Shown here: one piece after another, positions 36,200-45,307 of the stretch
Layout of the letters: each line of letters begins with the position of its first letter
Position numbering within the stretch: position 1 is the first letter of the stretch
Assembly (NCBI RefSeq): GCF_021654285.1
Contig: NZ_JAKFZS010000005.1
Location: 62,001-126,000 of the forward strand
Source: Pseudoalteromonas luteoviolacea
GTDB lineage: Bacteria; Pseudomonadota; Gammaproteobacteria; Enterobacterales; Alteromonadaceae
Direction: 5' to 3'
DNA: 64,000 nt
Notes under the pieces: generated by a model
The model's input: only the letters and a program-made list of their open reading frames with translations
What the model was told of the DNA's origin: nothing
The model's database searches: none
Position numbers and translations under genes: made by a program

Positions 36200-37030
36200 A
36201 TGAAACTAGGTATTAAAGCATTAATCACAGCAGGTATCGTCACTGCAATCGCAGGGTGTAGCAGCACAACAGGCTCTAGCAGCTCAAATGCAAGCATTGC
36301 CAAAGCGGTGCAAAGCAGCGAACGCGCAGAGAGTAATCGTGCCCGTGATAAATACCGTAATCCAGTCCAGACATTGGAGTTTTTTGGTCTAAAACCAAAT
36401 ATGACCGTTGTTGAAATCGCACCTGGTGGCGGTTGGTATACTGAAATCCTAGCGCCAACAGTAAAAGGCCAAGGCACTTTGTATGCAGCACACTTTCCAG
36501 CAGATTCTGACGTTGAATATTACAAAAGATCTTTAGCTGCGTTTAACGACAAAATTTCAAGTGACACACGTTACAGCGAAATTAAAATGACTGAGTTTTC
36601 AGCATTAACGCATCATGATATCGCACCTGCGGGATCTGCAGATATGGTATTAACCTTCCGTAATGTTCATAACTGGTACATGCGTCCAGGTGATGAAGGC
36701 GTGCTTAAGTCTTTCAAAGCATTCCATACAGCACTTAAGCCAGGTGGTATTTTAGGCGTAGTTGAGCACCGTTTGCCAGAGCACCGCGATACTGAAGATC
36801 AGAAGCGTTCAGGTTATATGAAGCAAAGCTATGTCATCGAAATGGCAAAAAAAGCAGGCTTTGAATTGGTAGCAAGTAGTGAAATCAACGCTAACCCATT
36901 AGACAGTGCAAACCACCCGCGTGGTGTGTGGTCACTGCCGCCAAGACTTGCGCTAGGTGACGAAAAGTCAGCGCAGTACAAGGCGATTGGGGAAAGCGAC
37001 CGTATGACTTTAAAGTTTAAAAAGATTTAA
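36200..37030 (+). CDS. Lipoprotein with class I SAM-methyltransferase-like fold
   Basis: A 276-residue protein with a lipoprotein signal (MKLGIKALITAGIVTAIAGC, lipobox IAGC) followed by a Ser-rich linker and then a methyltransferase-like domain. The SAM loop is VVEIAPGGGWYTEIL, with RNVHNWYM and LKPGGILGVVEHR as later motifs. The combination predicts a membrane-anchored periplasmic protein, where SAM is not known to be available, so its substrate or even its catalysis is unclear. AAGGAA precedes ATG 36200. It lies 14 bp before purD, so it may be co-transcribed with it; a link to purine synthesis is not implied. Confidence 0.75.
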   Translation: MKLGIKALITAGIVTAIAGCSSTTGSSSSNASIAKAVQSSERAESNRARDKYRNPVQTLEFFGLKPNMTVVEIAPGGGWYTEILAPTVKGQGTLYAAHFPADSDVEYYKRSLAAFNDKISSDTRYSEIKMTEFSALTHHDIAPAGSADMVLTFRNVHNWYMRPGDEGVLKSFKAFHTALKPGGILGVVEHRLPEHRDTEDQKRSGYMKQSYVIEMAKKAGFELVASSEINANPLDSANHPRGVWSLPPRLALGDEKSAQYKAIGESDRMTLKFKKI

Positions 37031-37044
37031 TAGGATACTTTGCC

Positions 37045-38328
37045 ATGAATGTACTTGTCATTGGCAGCGGCGGCCGTGAACACGCGCTTGCGTTCAAAGC
37101 CGCTCAAAACCCATCAGTAAAAACTGTATTTGTAGCACCAGGTAACGCTGGTACGGCTTTAGAACCAAAGTTAGAAAACGTTGCAATTGGCGTTGAAGAT
37201 TTAGATGCATTGGTTGCATTTGCTAAAGAAAACAAAGTTGAGCTCACTATCGTTGGCCCTGAAGCACCACTAGTAATAGGCGTTGTGGATCGCTTCCGCT
37301 CTGAAGATTTGGCTATTTTTGGCCCGACTCAAGCAGCAGCACAGCTAGAAGGTTCAAAGTCATTTACCAAAGACTTTTTAGCAAGGCATCAGATCCCAAC
37401 AGCGGCTTACCAAACGTTTACTGACATTGAGCCTGCGATTGCTTATGTCAAAGAGCAAGGCGCACCGATTGTTGTTAAAGCAGATGGGCTAGCAGCAGGT
37501 AAAGGCGTTATCGTCGCGATGACCGAAGCGGAAGCGGAAGAAGCAATCCGTGACATGCTTGCAGGTAACGCATTTGGCGATGCAGGCAGCCGAGTGGTGA
37601 TTGAAGAGTTCTTAGAAGGTGAAGAAGCGTCATTTATCGTCATGGTTGACGGTAAAAACGTGCTACCTTTTGCCACCAGCCAAGATCACAAACGTGCATA
37701 TAATGGCGATCAAGGTCCAAATACAGGCGGTATGGGTGCATATTCTCCAGCTCCAGTTGTGACAAAAGACATTCACGACCGTATTATGAATGAAGTGATT
37801 TATCCAACAGTACAAGGTATGGCAGCTGAAGGCCACCCTTACACTGGCTTCTTGTATGCGGGCTTGATGATCACAGCCGATGGCACACCTAAGGTTATTG
37901 AATATAACTGCCGTTTTGGTGATCCTGAAACACAGCCAATCATGCTGCGTCTACAATCAGACCTTGTGTCACTGATTGAGGCGGCAAACCGCCAAGAGCT
38001 AGATCAAACTGAAATTCAATTTGATCCTAGAGCCGCTGTTGGTGTTGTACTAGCTGCAAAAGGCTACCCAGCTAGCTATCCAAAAGGCGATGCAATTTCA
38101 GGTCTTCAGGTTAATTACTCTGAAGGTGAAAAAGTATTCCATGCAGGCACTAAGCAGCAAGGGGATGATGTCGTGACAGCGGGTGGACGTGTTTTATGTG
38201 CTACAGCGCTAGGCCATACTGTAACAGAAGCACAAAAACGTGCTTATGCACTGGTTAAAGACATTAACTGGGACGGTGTAGAATACCGCACAGACATCGC
38301 TTATCGTGCTATAGCTCGTGAGCAGTGA
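37045..38328 (+). CDS. purD: Phosphoribosylamine-glycine ligase
   Basis: A 427-residue ATP-grasp enzyme (GAR synthetase), second step of purine synthesis. MNVLVIGSGGREHALAFKAAQNPSV is the N-terminal domain; KSFTKDFLARHQIPTA, VVKADGLAAGKGVIVA, EEFLEGEEASFIVMVDG, QDHKRAYNGDQGPNTGGMGAYSP and YNCRFGDPETQP are the ATP-grasp and active-site blocks. Length equals E. coli PurD (429 aa). It follows the lipoprotein methyltransferase gene by 14 bp and ends with a strong terminator. Confidence 0.98.
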   Translation: MNVLVIGSGGREHALAFKAAQNPSVKTVFVAPGNAGTALEPKLENVAIGVEDLDALVAFAKENKVELTIVGPEAPLVIGVVDRFRSEDLAIFGPTQAAAQLEGSKSFTKDFLARHQIPTAAYQTFTDIEPAIAYVKEQGAPIVVKADGLAAGKGVIVAMTEAEAEEAIRDMLAGNAFGDAGSRVVIEEFLEGEEASFIVMVDGKNVLPFATSQDHKRAYNGDQGPNTGGMGAYSPAPVVTKDIHDRIMNEVIYPTVQGMAAEGHPYTGFLYAGLMITADGTPKVIEYNCRFGDPETQPIMLRLQSDLVSLIEAANRQELDQTEIQFDPRAAVGVVLAAKGYPASYPKGDAISGLQVNYSEGEKVFHAGTKQQGDDVVTAGGRVLCATALGHTVTEAQKRAYALVKDINWDGVEYRTDIAYRAIAREQ

Positions 38329-38350
38329 TCTTTAATTAGATGAATATACT

Positions 38351-38378
38351 AAAACGGCTCTCTATGAGCCGTTTTTTA
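38351..38378 (+). terminator. Terminator after purD
   Basis: AAAACGGCTC (38351-38360), loop TCTAT, GAGCCGTTTT (38366-38375), then TT. A clean intrinsic terminator. Confidence 0.94.
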
Positions 38379-38521
38379 TTTACGATACCAAAACGCAAAT
38401 AAAAACAAAAACCAATATCAATTTCAAACTATTGAAATATCTAATTTTTTTCAATTTACCATTGGTATTTTCCAACTGACTTGCTAGGATCTCCTTTTGT
38501 ATCATCTTTAGGGGCGTAAAG

Positions 38522-39334
38522 ATGCAGGGCACGTTAAGTAAACTAAAAGCCAGCCTTACCAATCCAATTCAATATCAGCTGCCAATTGGCGACGAGCTGG
38601 TTAATCTCAATGACTATTTTGACAAAGAAATTACCTTAACTTTTACGGGTAATATCTATTGCTGCAGTTGTGGTAAAAAAACCAAAAAAAGCTATTCTCA
38701 GGGCCACTGCTTTGTGTGTATGAAAAAGCTTGCTAGCTGCGATATGTGCATCATGAAGCCTGAAACATGTCACTATGATCAAGGCACATGCCGAGAGCCA
38801 GAGTGGGGAGAGGCCAATTGTATGATCCCTCATTATGTCTATTTAGCCAATACATCTGGCCTCAAAGTCGGCATCACACGCCATACACAGATCCCAACTC
38901 GCTGGATCGATCAAGGCGCGACCCAGGCATTACCAATTTTTAAAGTACAAACACGCCTCCAGTCTGGGCTAGTGGAAGTTGCCCTGGCCAATTTCATTGC
39001 AGATAAAACTAATTGGCGAAACATGCTAAAAGGCATTAATCCTGAAGTAGACCTCAAGCAAAGTGCACAAGAATTAATTCCTCAGATCCAAGAAAAGCTC
39101 GACGAGCTGGCTGAGCTATTTGGTGCAACGGCCATTGAACGTTTAGATGAAGAGGTTGTAGACCTTACCTTCCCTGTTGAGGACTACCCAACAAAAATTA
39201 GCTCCTTTAACTTTGATAAAGAGCCGACCGTGAGCGGTGTATTAAAAGGCATTAAAGGGCAATACCTCATTTTTGAAAAAGGCGTCATTAATATTCGTAA
39301 GTTTACTTCCTACGAAATCAATTTCTCTGCTTGA
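38522..39334 (+). CDS. DUF2797 protein with zinc-binding cysteines and GIY-YIG-like segment
   Basis: A 270-residue cytoplasmic protein of the DUF2797 family. Residues about 45-100 hold many cysteines (CCSCGKKTKKSYSQGHCFVCMKK, CDMCIMKPETCHYDQGTC), which likely bind zinc. Residues about 103-135 (HYVYLANTSGLKVGITRHTQIPTRWIDQGA) resemble the core of GIY-YIG nucleases with its VYL...KVGITR pattern and a downstream Arg. The C-terminal part ends with a small beta domain (VSGVLKGIKGQYLIFEKGVINIRKFTSYEINF). The function is unknown. AGGGG precedes ATG 38522. Its 3' end overlaps the convergent GGDEF-EAL gene by 25 bp. Confidence 0.75.
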   Translation: MQGTLSKLKASLTNPIQYQLPIGDELVNLNDYFDKEITLTFTGNIYCCSCGKKTKKSYSQGHCFVCMKKLASCDMCIMKPETCHYDQGTCREPEWGEANCMIPHYVYLANTSGLKVGITRHTQIPTRWIDQGATQALPIFKVQTRLQSGLVEVALANFIADKTNWRNMLKGINPEVDLKQSAQELIPQIQEKLDELAELFGATAIERLDEEVVDLTFPVEDYPTKISSFNFDKEPTVSGVLKGIKGQYLIFEKGVINIRKFTSYEINFSA

Positions 39335-41826
39335 TAGAACTCACACCAAGCCGCTTGTGAAAGCGGCTTGCAATACAAGTACCCCTGCATAGCATGGCAG
39401 CCTAACTTTTGTAAAAAGCGCATTTGCTCTTGCTTCTCTACCCCTTCTGCCACCACATGTAATTTCAATGCTTTGGCCATTGCCACAATCGCGCTGACAA
39501 TTTCACTATTGCCATACTCATCAGGGATTTTTGCGATAAAGCTAGGATCAATTTTTAAAATATCTATCGGTAACTTAGTAAGATAACTTAACGCCGAATA
39601 ACCCGTGCCAAAATCATCCAATGCAATGCTTACTCCCATTTTTTTGACACTGCTAAGCACATCCTTGGCACATTGAAAGTTACTAATAAAACAGCCTTCA
39701 GTGAGCTCCAGCTCAATTTGGTTTCCCTCTAACTCATACTTACTCAGGGCATTGTGCAATGTAGTAACAAGATCGCCCTGTGTTAAATGCTGCGCAGAAA
39801 CATTAATCGCTAAATGCCTAACATCAATATTCATCTTTCGCCAATGTGCCAGCTGAGCACATGCCCTATCGATAACCCACTCATCTAACTTAACAATTAA
39901 ACCCAGCTCCTCTGCCAATGGGATGAACTGTGCGGGGGAAATCATGCCAAGGTTAGGATCATGCCATCTTAATAAGCACTCCAAACTCGTTACACGGCCG
40001 CTAACAAGACACTTTAGTGGCTGAAAATAAAGCTCAAACTCGCCATTTTCAAGTGCACTTTGAAAGCGGCTCTGCATGGATAAGCGCTCAAGCGAACGTG
40101 CATTCATAGACGCTTTATACATTTGAAATGAATTCCGCCCCAGCTCTTTAGAGCGATACATGGCTACATCGGCGTGCTTCAGTAAGCTTTCACTGTCTGA
40201 GCCATCGTCTGGATACATAGATGCCCCCAGTGATGCTGTCGCAGCGACTGAAATATTTCCCAGATTAAAAGACTTATTAAATTGCAATAACAGCTTGTCA
40301 GCAAAGGACACAACAGAGTCCATATCAGCCACTTCAGTTAGAAGTACAACAAACTCATCTCCACCGAGTCGAGCAAGGGTATCTCCTTCTTTTAGAATAC
40401 TTTTGATCCGCTCACTCACTTGCATTAGCAGTTTATCCCCAGCGCTGTGTCCGAGCGTATCATTCACTTCTTTGAAGCGGTCTAAATCAATAAACATAAC
40501 ACTGATTTTATGCTGGTCGCGATGCGCTGATGCCAATGCCATGGAGAGCCTGTCATAAAATAATCGGCGATTTGGTAGTCCAGTTAGTTCATCAAAATAG
40601 GCTAAACGCGCAATTTTTTCTTCTGCATTCTTTCGCTCAGTAATATCACTGAATATTGCTGCATAGAGGATTTCATCACTATAAGGGTCGTTAATTTCTA
40701 TGATTGTGAGCCACTCAACATAAATATCTCCCGTTTTTTTCTTATTGCAGATCTCGCCTTGCCAAACCCCTTTTTCTTTTAACGCCGCCCACATTGTGTT
40801 GTAGTAGCCCTCGTCGTGCATACCTGAACTCAAAATGCTAGGCTTCTTACCTATCACCTCATAATCCTGATAGCCGGTTAATGCACTAAATGCGGGATTG
40901 ATTTGAATGATTTCGCCGCTGCTGCGGGTGATCATAATGCCATCCAATGAAGCGTCGATTATTCTATTAGCAAGGTAGAGGTTTTTCTCAGATTTACGAA
41001 GGGCAATATCTCGCTGTGCTAGTACATTTTCTAACTCACTACAGTACGCTGTTTCTATTTCAGTAAGGACATTTTTTAGTGCTAATAAACCAACAACTTG
41101 GGTGGTAGATTTATCACGTACAACAAGGTGACGTATCGATTTCGCAGTCATCTTTCTATATGCATCAAATAGACTTTCATCCGGCGTCATAGACAGCATA
41201 GGAAAGCTTGCTAACTCCCAGCATGGCTGTTGCCAGTGCGGCTCTAAAATCGCATACGCAATATCACGCTGGGTAATAATGCCATACTCTTTCAACTGTT
41301 CGTGATAGACCAATACCGCTGTTGCTCGTTTATGTCGCATGACTTCAATCGCCTCACTAACACACTGACAACTGTCTAGCACACTCACATCGCTGTCAAA
41401 GTGATCTTCTATGGGGCGAAAGTGCAGATAATGATCCAAGCCTTGGTTACGAACAATATCGGATAAAGAGACAACGCCCGAAGGCTCATTATTGTAGTCT
41501 TTAACCAGTAAATGCCTGATCCCAAGTTGATGTAATTTGATGGTTGCTTCGCTAAGTGTCATATCAAGCAAAATATCATGAACGGGTGAGGTCATGACCT
41601 GCCTAATTGGCAGCTGGGAAAGGTGAATACGCTTTAGATCTAGTTTCACGCAATCAGACTCAGTCCATATGCCCACAATACAACCCTGATGCGTAACAAA
41701 GATCGAGCTGACATTGTGCTGACGCATTTTTACTAATGCATCATATAAACTGGTTGATTCATCACATGATAATAAGCTAGTCGAAAACACGTCTTTAATT
41801 TTCAGCTGACGTGAGTCACCTATCAT
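39310..41826 (-). CDS. CBS-CBS-PAS-GGDEF-EAL cyclic-di-GMP signalling protein
   Basis: An 838-residue soluble protein. Residues about 8-260 are four CBS motifs (two tandem pairs), nucleotide sensors; about 280-400 is a PAS domain (ASLDGIMITRSSGEIIQINPAFSALTGY); about 410-575 is GGDEF with intact LGGDEFVVLL; about 590-830 is EAL. The EAL signature reads ECL (SLECLLRW), while the DDFGTGYSALSYL metal-site loop and the late VVAEGVE are intact, so phosphodiesterase activity is likely but not certain. No membrane segments. ATG 41826 has GAGGA 8 nt upstream; GTG 41832 is the alternative. It stands alone, convergent with the DUF2797 gene. Confidence 0.9.
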   Translation of the reverse strand: MIGDSRQLKIKDVFSTSLLSCDESTSLYDALVKMRQHNVSSIFVTHQGCIVGIWTESDCVKLDLKRIHLSQLPIRQVMTSPVHDILLDMTLSEATIKLHQLGIRHLLVKDYNNEPSGVVSLSDIVRNQGLDHYLHFRPIEDHFDSDVSVLDSCQCVSEAIEVMRHKRATAVLVYHEQLKEYGIITQRDIAYAILEPHWQQPCWELASFPMLSMTPDESLFDAYRKMTAKSIRHLVVRDKSTTQVVGLLALKNVLTEIETAYCSELENVLAQRDIALRKSEKNLYLANRIIDASLDGIMITRSSGEIIQINPAFSALTGYQDYEVIGKKPSILSSGMHDEGYYNTMWAALKEKGVWQGEICNKKKTGDIYVEWLTIIEINDPYSDEILYAAIFSDITERKNAEEKIARLAYFDELTGLPNRRLFYDRLSMALASAHRDQHKISVMFIDLDRFKEVNDTLGHSAGDKLLMQVSERIKSILKEGDTLARLGGDEFVVLLTEVADMDSVVSFADKLLLQFNKSFNLGNISVAATASLGASMYPDDGSDSESLLKHADVAMYRSKELGRNSFQMYKASMNARSLERLSMQSRFQSALENGEFELYFQPLKCLVSGRVTSLECLLRWHDPNLGMISPAQFIPLAEELGLIVKLDEWVIDRACAQLAHWRKMNIDVRHLAINVSAQHLTQGDLVTTLHNALSKYELEGNQIELELTEGCFISNFQCAKDVLSSVKKMGVSIALDDFGTGYSALSYLTKLPIDILKIDPSFIAKIPDEYGNSEIVSAIVAMAKALKLHVVAEGVEKQEQMRFLQKLGCHAMQGYLYCKPLSQAAWCEFYQAEKLIS

Positions 41827-41903
41827 AAGCACTTTCCTCGCATTCTAACTACCATCTTGAGTATACTAAGCTGTCTTTCGCTAACTTTGACTGAGAACAA
41901 ATA

Positions 41904-42206
41904 ATGACGATTAAATCATACCCATTAGTGCTGATATTCGACCAAAGTATAGAGTACATTGAGTGCGAAGAAGATTTACAAGAAAGTCTCTATTACCTGT
42001 CTGAAACCCAAACTAAAACAGCAACATGTATAGATTTCGAGGGCCGTTTTTCAGGGTTAAATGGACAGGGAAAAGCCCCGCTTAGTTATGAGTTTTTAAC
42101 GCTATTAGTGCAACAAAAATTAGCTGAGGAAGGACAGTGCTGCACTGCAAAAATACAAATTACAGAGCTAGAACAGGTATTTAGTTTAATGAGAGAAACT
42201 GTGTAG
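41904..42206 (+). CDS. Small hypothetical protein (possibly DUF4144)
   Basis: A 100-residue acidic soluble protein with no signal peptide or membrane segment. It begins MTIKSYPLVLIFDQSIEYIECEEDLQESLYYL and has a short beta-strand region followed by helices. It somewhat resembles small DUF4144 proteins of vibrios and relatives, but this is from memory of general pattern and weak. It is divergent from the CBS-GGDEF-EAL gene and ends 4 bp before the convergent deacetylase gene. No function can be given. Confidence 0.6.
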   Translation: MTIKSYPLVLIFDQSIEYIECEEDLQESLYYLSETQTKTATCIDFEGRFSGLNGQGKAPLSYEFLTLLVQQKLAEEGQCCTAKIQITELEQVFSLMRETV

Positions 42207-42210
42207 ACCG

Positions 42211-43128
42211 CTAGTATTCGGCAAGGGTTCTCACATGTGTTTCAACACTGCGACCGAGTGAGGACAGCTCATATCCCCCTTCCAAATAAGAGATGATACC
42301 GAGGCAGTCAAGCTCTTTACTCAATTGCGCAATCTGCAAAGTAAGCCAAGCATAATCGTTTTCAACAAATTTAAGCCCGCCCATATCATCTTCTAAATGC
42401 GCATCAAAGCCTGCGCTTATAATAATGAGCTCAGGTTGAAAGTCACGCAGTTTAGGCTGCCACTGCTGGGTGTATAACGCACGCAGATCGGTACCATCGC
42501 TGGCAGCTGGTAGAGGAGAGTTAACAACTGTATCCGTATTTTCTATTTCAGTATTAGGGTAAAACGGATATTGAAATAGCGAACAAAAGAGCACATTGGG
42601 ATCTGATTTAACGATTGCCTGAGTGCCATCTCCATGATGTACATCAATGTCCAAAATAGCGATGCGTTTAACACCTTTACTTTGTGCATATTTAGTGGCT
42701 ATTGCGACATTATTAAAGACACAAAACCCCGCAGACTGATCTTCATATGCATGATGGCCTGGCGGTCTCACTGAGCAAAAAGCGGCATCATGACGGCCTT
42801 CTAGCACTTCATCAACGGCCATTATCCCTGCCCCCACTGCTCGCTCTATGGCTTTTAACGAGTCTTTGCATAGCCAGGTATCACCATCTAAATCCACCAG
42901 CCCTTGCTCAGGGATAGAGTTTAAAACACGCTCAACATGTGCCTCATTATGAGCTAAAGCATAATGAGACACCTCTGCTTTAGGGGCCATCAAGTGCGTG
43001 ACAGCAATATCCAACCCAGACGCTAAAATACGATCTGCAATAGCGTCTAAACGCTCTGCGCACTCAGGGTGTTCTGCCGTCATTTTATGTCTGCGGCAAA
43101 GTGGGTGAGATATAATCGCTGTACGCAT
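42211..43128 (-). CDS. Histone deacetylase family (class II-like) deacylase
   Basis: A 305-residue zinc amidohydrolase. Active-site blocks are FCSVRPPGHHAY (His pair), GFCVFNNVAIATKYA, LDIDVHHGDGTQ (Asp/His zinc ligands) and IISAGFDAHLEDDMGG, with the C-terminal GGYELSSLG supplying the tyrosine region (EGGY). Bacterial members deacetylate acetylpolyamines or protein lysines or similar amides; the substrate here cannot be told. It begins MRTAIISHPLCRRHKMTAEHPECAERLDAI, the usual N-terminus for this branch. Apparently monocistronic. Confidence 0.92.
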   Translation of the reverse strand: MRTAIISHPLCRRHKMTAEHPECAERLDAIADRILASGLDIAVTHLMAPKAEVSHYALAHNEAHVERVLNSIPEQGLVDLDGDTWLCKDSLKAIERAVGAGIMAVDEVLEGRHDAAFCSVRPPGHHAYEDQSAGFCVFNNVAIATKYAQSKGVKRIAILDIDVHHGDGTQAIVKSDPNVLFCSLFQYPFYPNTEIENTDTVVNSPLPAASDGTDLRALYTQQWQPKLRDFQPELIIISAGFDAHLEDDMGGLKFVENDYAWLTLQIAQLSKELDCLGIISYLEGGYELSSLGRSVETHVRTLAEY

Positions 43129-43232
43129 ATCGCTGTCCTTAAAATTCTGAATTAACAGTGTATCAAAGTAGACATTAGCGTACCTTGATACTTTGGTGTG
43201 ATATTTAACGCCCCTAAACTTGCTTTATAAGA

Positions 43233-44789
43233 TTACGGTACCGCCCTTAAATCTAAATTATGAAAATCAAAACTAAAGTCCGTAATCTTAGGGTTAACCC
43301 ACTCCATATCAGCGCTTTGTACTTGCTGCTTGTCATTCAACTTAAAATGGATATAGGCATCTGCCTCAAGCAGCTTTTCATGCCACTTAACCACAAATGT
43401 ATTGCCATCGTGATGATGCAATGTCCCTTTCAAAAGTTTTGTATGGGTAAAATCGATATGAAGCTGGCCTGCAATTTCCTCCACAATGACATCACCATAC
43501 CACGGACTACGAAGAGTACCTGTGTAGTCGCTAAGTGGCAGGCTCGCTGTTTTCGTAGCCACCTTTTTCGGGCCCATATTAGCGTATAATGATGCGCGCT
43601 TTTGCTTAAACTCCTGATAACTATCTAATACCCAATCTCTGGGTTCTAAATCAAGTGCCTGTTCAAACACCTCATTGGTGATTGCTCTAATTGCAGGGTA
43701 AGCATGCTGGTTAGAGAGTATAACCACACCCAAACCTTTTTCTGGGATCATAGCAACTTGTGAACCCATACCTAAAATTCCACCCATATGACCCACGCGC
43801 TTATAACCAAAATAGCTTTCAACCGCCCAGCCTAGTGCATATCCTTTAAAATCTTGTTTAAACGCAACACGATCCGACTCATTAGGTATCCTCATTATCT
43901 GCGGGTGCCACAAGTACTGGTGTGTTTCAGGGTTTATTAATTGCTTGCTAGTCGGGGTTTTTCCTTTGTTTACCTGTGTTTGCAACCATTTTGTCATATC
44001 TGTGACATTAGAGGAGATGGCACCTGCCCCGCGAAAATCTTCCAAATAATCACCGACAAACTCTTCTAACTGTTCGTCATACTTAATTGTGCCAGTTGCA
44101 AAGTTTGTATTGCCTTTATCAATGCGAGAGAAAGACGCGTAAGAGTTGTTAATACCCACCAGTGGAAAAATCCGTGTTTCAATAAACTCGTGCCAACTAA
44201 CACCACTTACTCTGGCAACGACTTCCCCGGCGACCACAAACATCAAATTGTTATAGTGATACTCAGTGCGTACAGGCGCGACAGGTTTGATATGTTTTAG
44301 CCCTGCTAAAATTTCTTTTATTGATTTGTCGGTATCAGGCCAGATCATTAGATCCCCAGCGCCTAATGCTAGGCCGCTGCGATGACTCAACAAATCACGA
44401 ATCGTCATCTGCTCTGTCAACGCTTGGCTATAAAGCTGAAATTCAGGCAAATGCTTTGTTACCGGATCGTCCCAATTCAATTTACCTTCCTCGACCAGCA
44501 TCCCAAGTGCTGTGGCCGTGAATGCTTTACTGTTAGATGCGATCCCAAACAGGGTATGTTCATCAACGATGTCACTCTTACCGTACTGTCTGATCCCATA
44601 TCCCTTTGCTAAAACCACTTTGCCGTCATGCACTATCCCAATTGCCAGCCCAGGAATTTCAAAACTATCCATAGCCTGTTGAACTGATTTCTCAACCTCA
44701 GACAACTGAGGCGCCGTCAAAGCAACAGCGTTGCTACCCATTATCAAGGTCGTTGCACAGCATAACGTGCGCCAAAGAGCTTTTCTCAT
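43233..44789 (-). CDS. Secreted beta-lactamase-family serine hydrolase
   Basis: A 518-residue periplasmic enzyme of the class C beta-lactamase/D-alanyl-D-alanine peptidase superfamily. A signal peptide ends near AVALTA. The catalytic SxxK is SNSK at 85-88 and the YxN motif is YNN in TEYHYNNLMF; the third motif is HMGG (KRVGHMGGILGMGS). The C-terminal ~120 residues form a separate beta domain like DUF3471. Such proteins are usually esterases or peptidases rather than antibiotic-resistance enzymes. ATG 44789 is chosen over 44795. It is the last gene of a four-gene minus-strand operon, 12 bp after the previous stop. Confidence 0.88.
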   Translation of the reverse strand: MRKALWRTLCCATTLIMGSNAVALTAPQLSEVEKSVQQAMDSFEIPGLAIGIVHDGKVVLAKGYGIRQYGKSDIVDEHTLFGIASNSKAFTATALGMLVEEGKLNWDDPVTKHLPEFQLYSQALTEQMTIRDLLSHRSGLALGAGDLMIWPDTDKSIKEILAGLKHIKPVAPVRTEYHYNNLMFVVAGEVVARVSGVSWHEFIETRIFPLVGINNSYASFSRIDKGNTNFATGTIKYDEQLEEFVGDYLEDFRGAGAISSNVTDMTKWLQTQVNKGKTPTSKQLINPETHQYLWHPQIMRIPNESDRVAFKQDFKGYALGWAVESYFGYKRVGHMGGILGMGSQVAMIPEKGLGVVILSNQHAYPAIRAITNEVFEQALDLEPRDWVLDSYQEFKQKRASLYANMGPKKVATKTASLPLSDYTGTLRSPWYGDVIVEEIAGQLHIDFTHTKLLKGTLHHHDGNTFVVKWHEKLLEADAYIHFKLNDKQQVQSADMEWVNPKITDFSFDFHNLDLRAVP

Positions 44790-44801
44790 ATCCATATTGC
44801 C

Positions 44802-45299
44802 TTATTTATATATATTTAATTCTAATACTTGTTTCTTTATATCCGCATCTGCGGTGCTTTTTTGCATCTTTATCATTTCAATATAGTCGCTTGGAAACCC
44901 GTGCTCTTGTGCCCCAACAAGGACGTGATGCGTATACCAATCGAAAGGGAGCTCTTTATTTATGAATGTATTCGCAACGTAACAATGCACGCAGGCATGG
45001 CTGCCTTTTCCCATCAATACGTTGAATTGAGCACGGTCATAACGCGACCCTTCGATATCATCTAAATGAGATATTTGCGCATGGCTCAAGACATATACCG
45101 CGCCATAAACCACGCTCTGCTCAGTACTTTTGATGATATTACACTTCGCAGAGCCATCAGTACTGAGCATATCAAAAGTAAGCTGATATCCTTGTAGTGT
45201 GGCAATTCCTTTTAGCTTAACGTGAGGTAGCCTCTGCTTGAGCCTTAGAGACGACAAATTTGAGCCGTATGCAAAATATAAATACTCGTCATTACCCAT
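44802..45299 (-). CDS. Gamma-glutamylcyclotransferase-like protein
   Basis: A 165-residue protein of the GGCT/AIG2-like fold. It has the substrate-binding loop FAYGSNLS (YGSNL at 11-15) and the LDDIEGSRYDR segment with the expected catalytic Glu. Family members turn gamma-glutamyl peptides or amines into 5-oxoproline; the true substrate is unknown. GGGGAGAA lies before ATG 45299. It is 8 bp after the LysE-type gene and 12 bp before the serine hydrolase gene, so in one operon with an amino-acid exporter, which may be meaningful. Confidence 0.85.
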   Translation of the reverse strand: MGNDEYLYFAYGSNLSSLRLKQRLPHVKLKGIATLQGYQLTFDMLSTDGSAKCNIIKSTEQSVVYGAVYVLSHAQISHLDDIEGSRYDRAQFNVLMGKGSHACVHCYVANTFINKELPFDWYTHHVLVGAQEHGFPSDYIEMIKMQKSTADADIKKQVLELNIYK

Positions 45300-45307
45300 T
45301 TCTCCCC

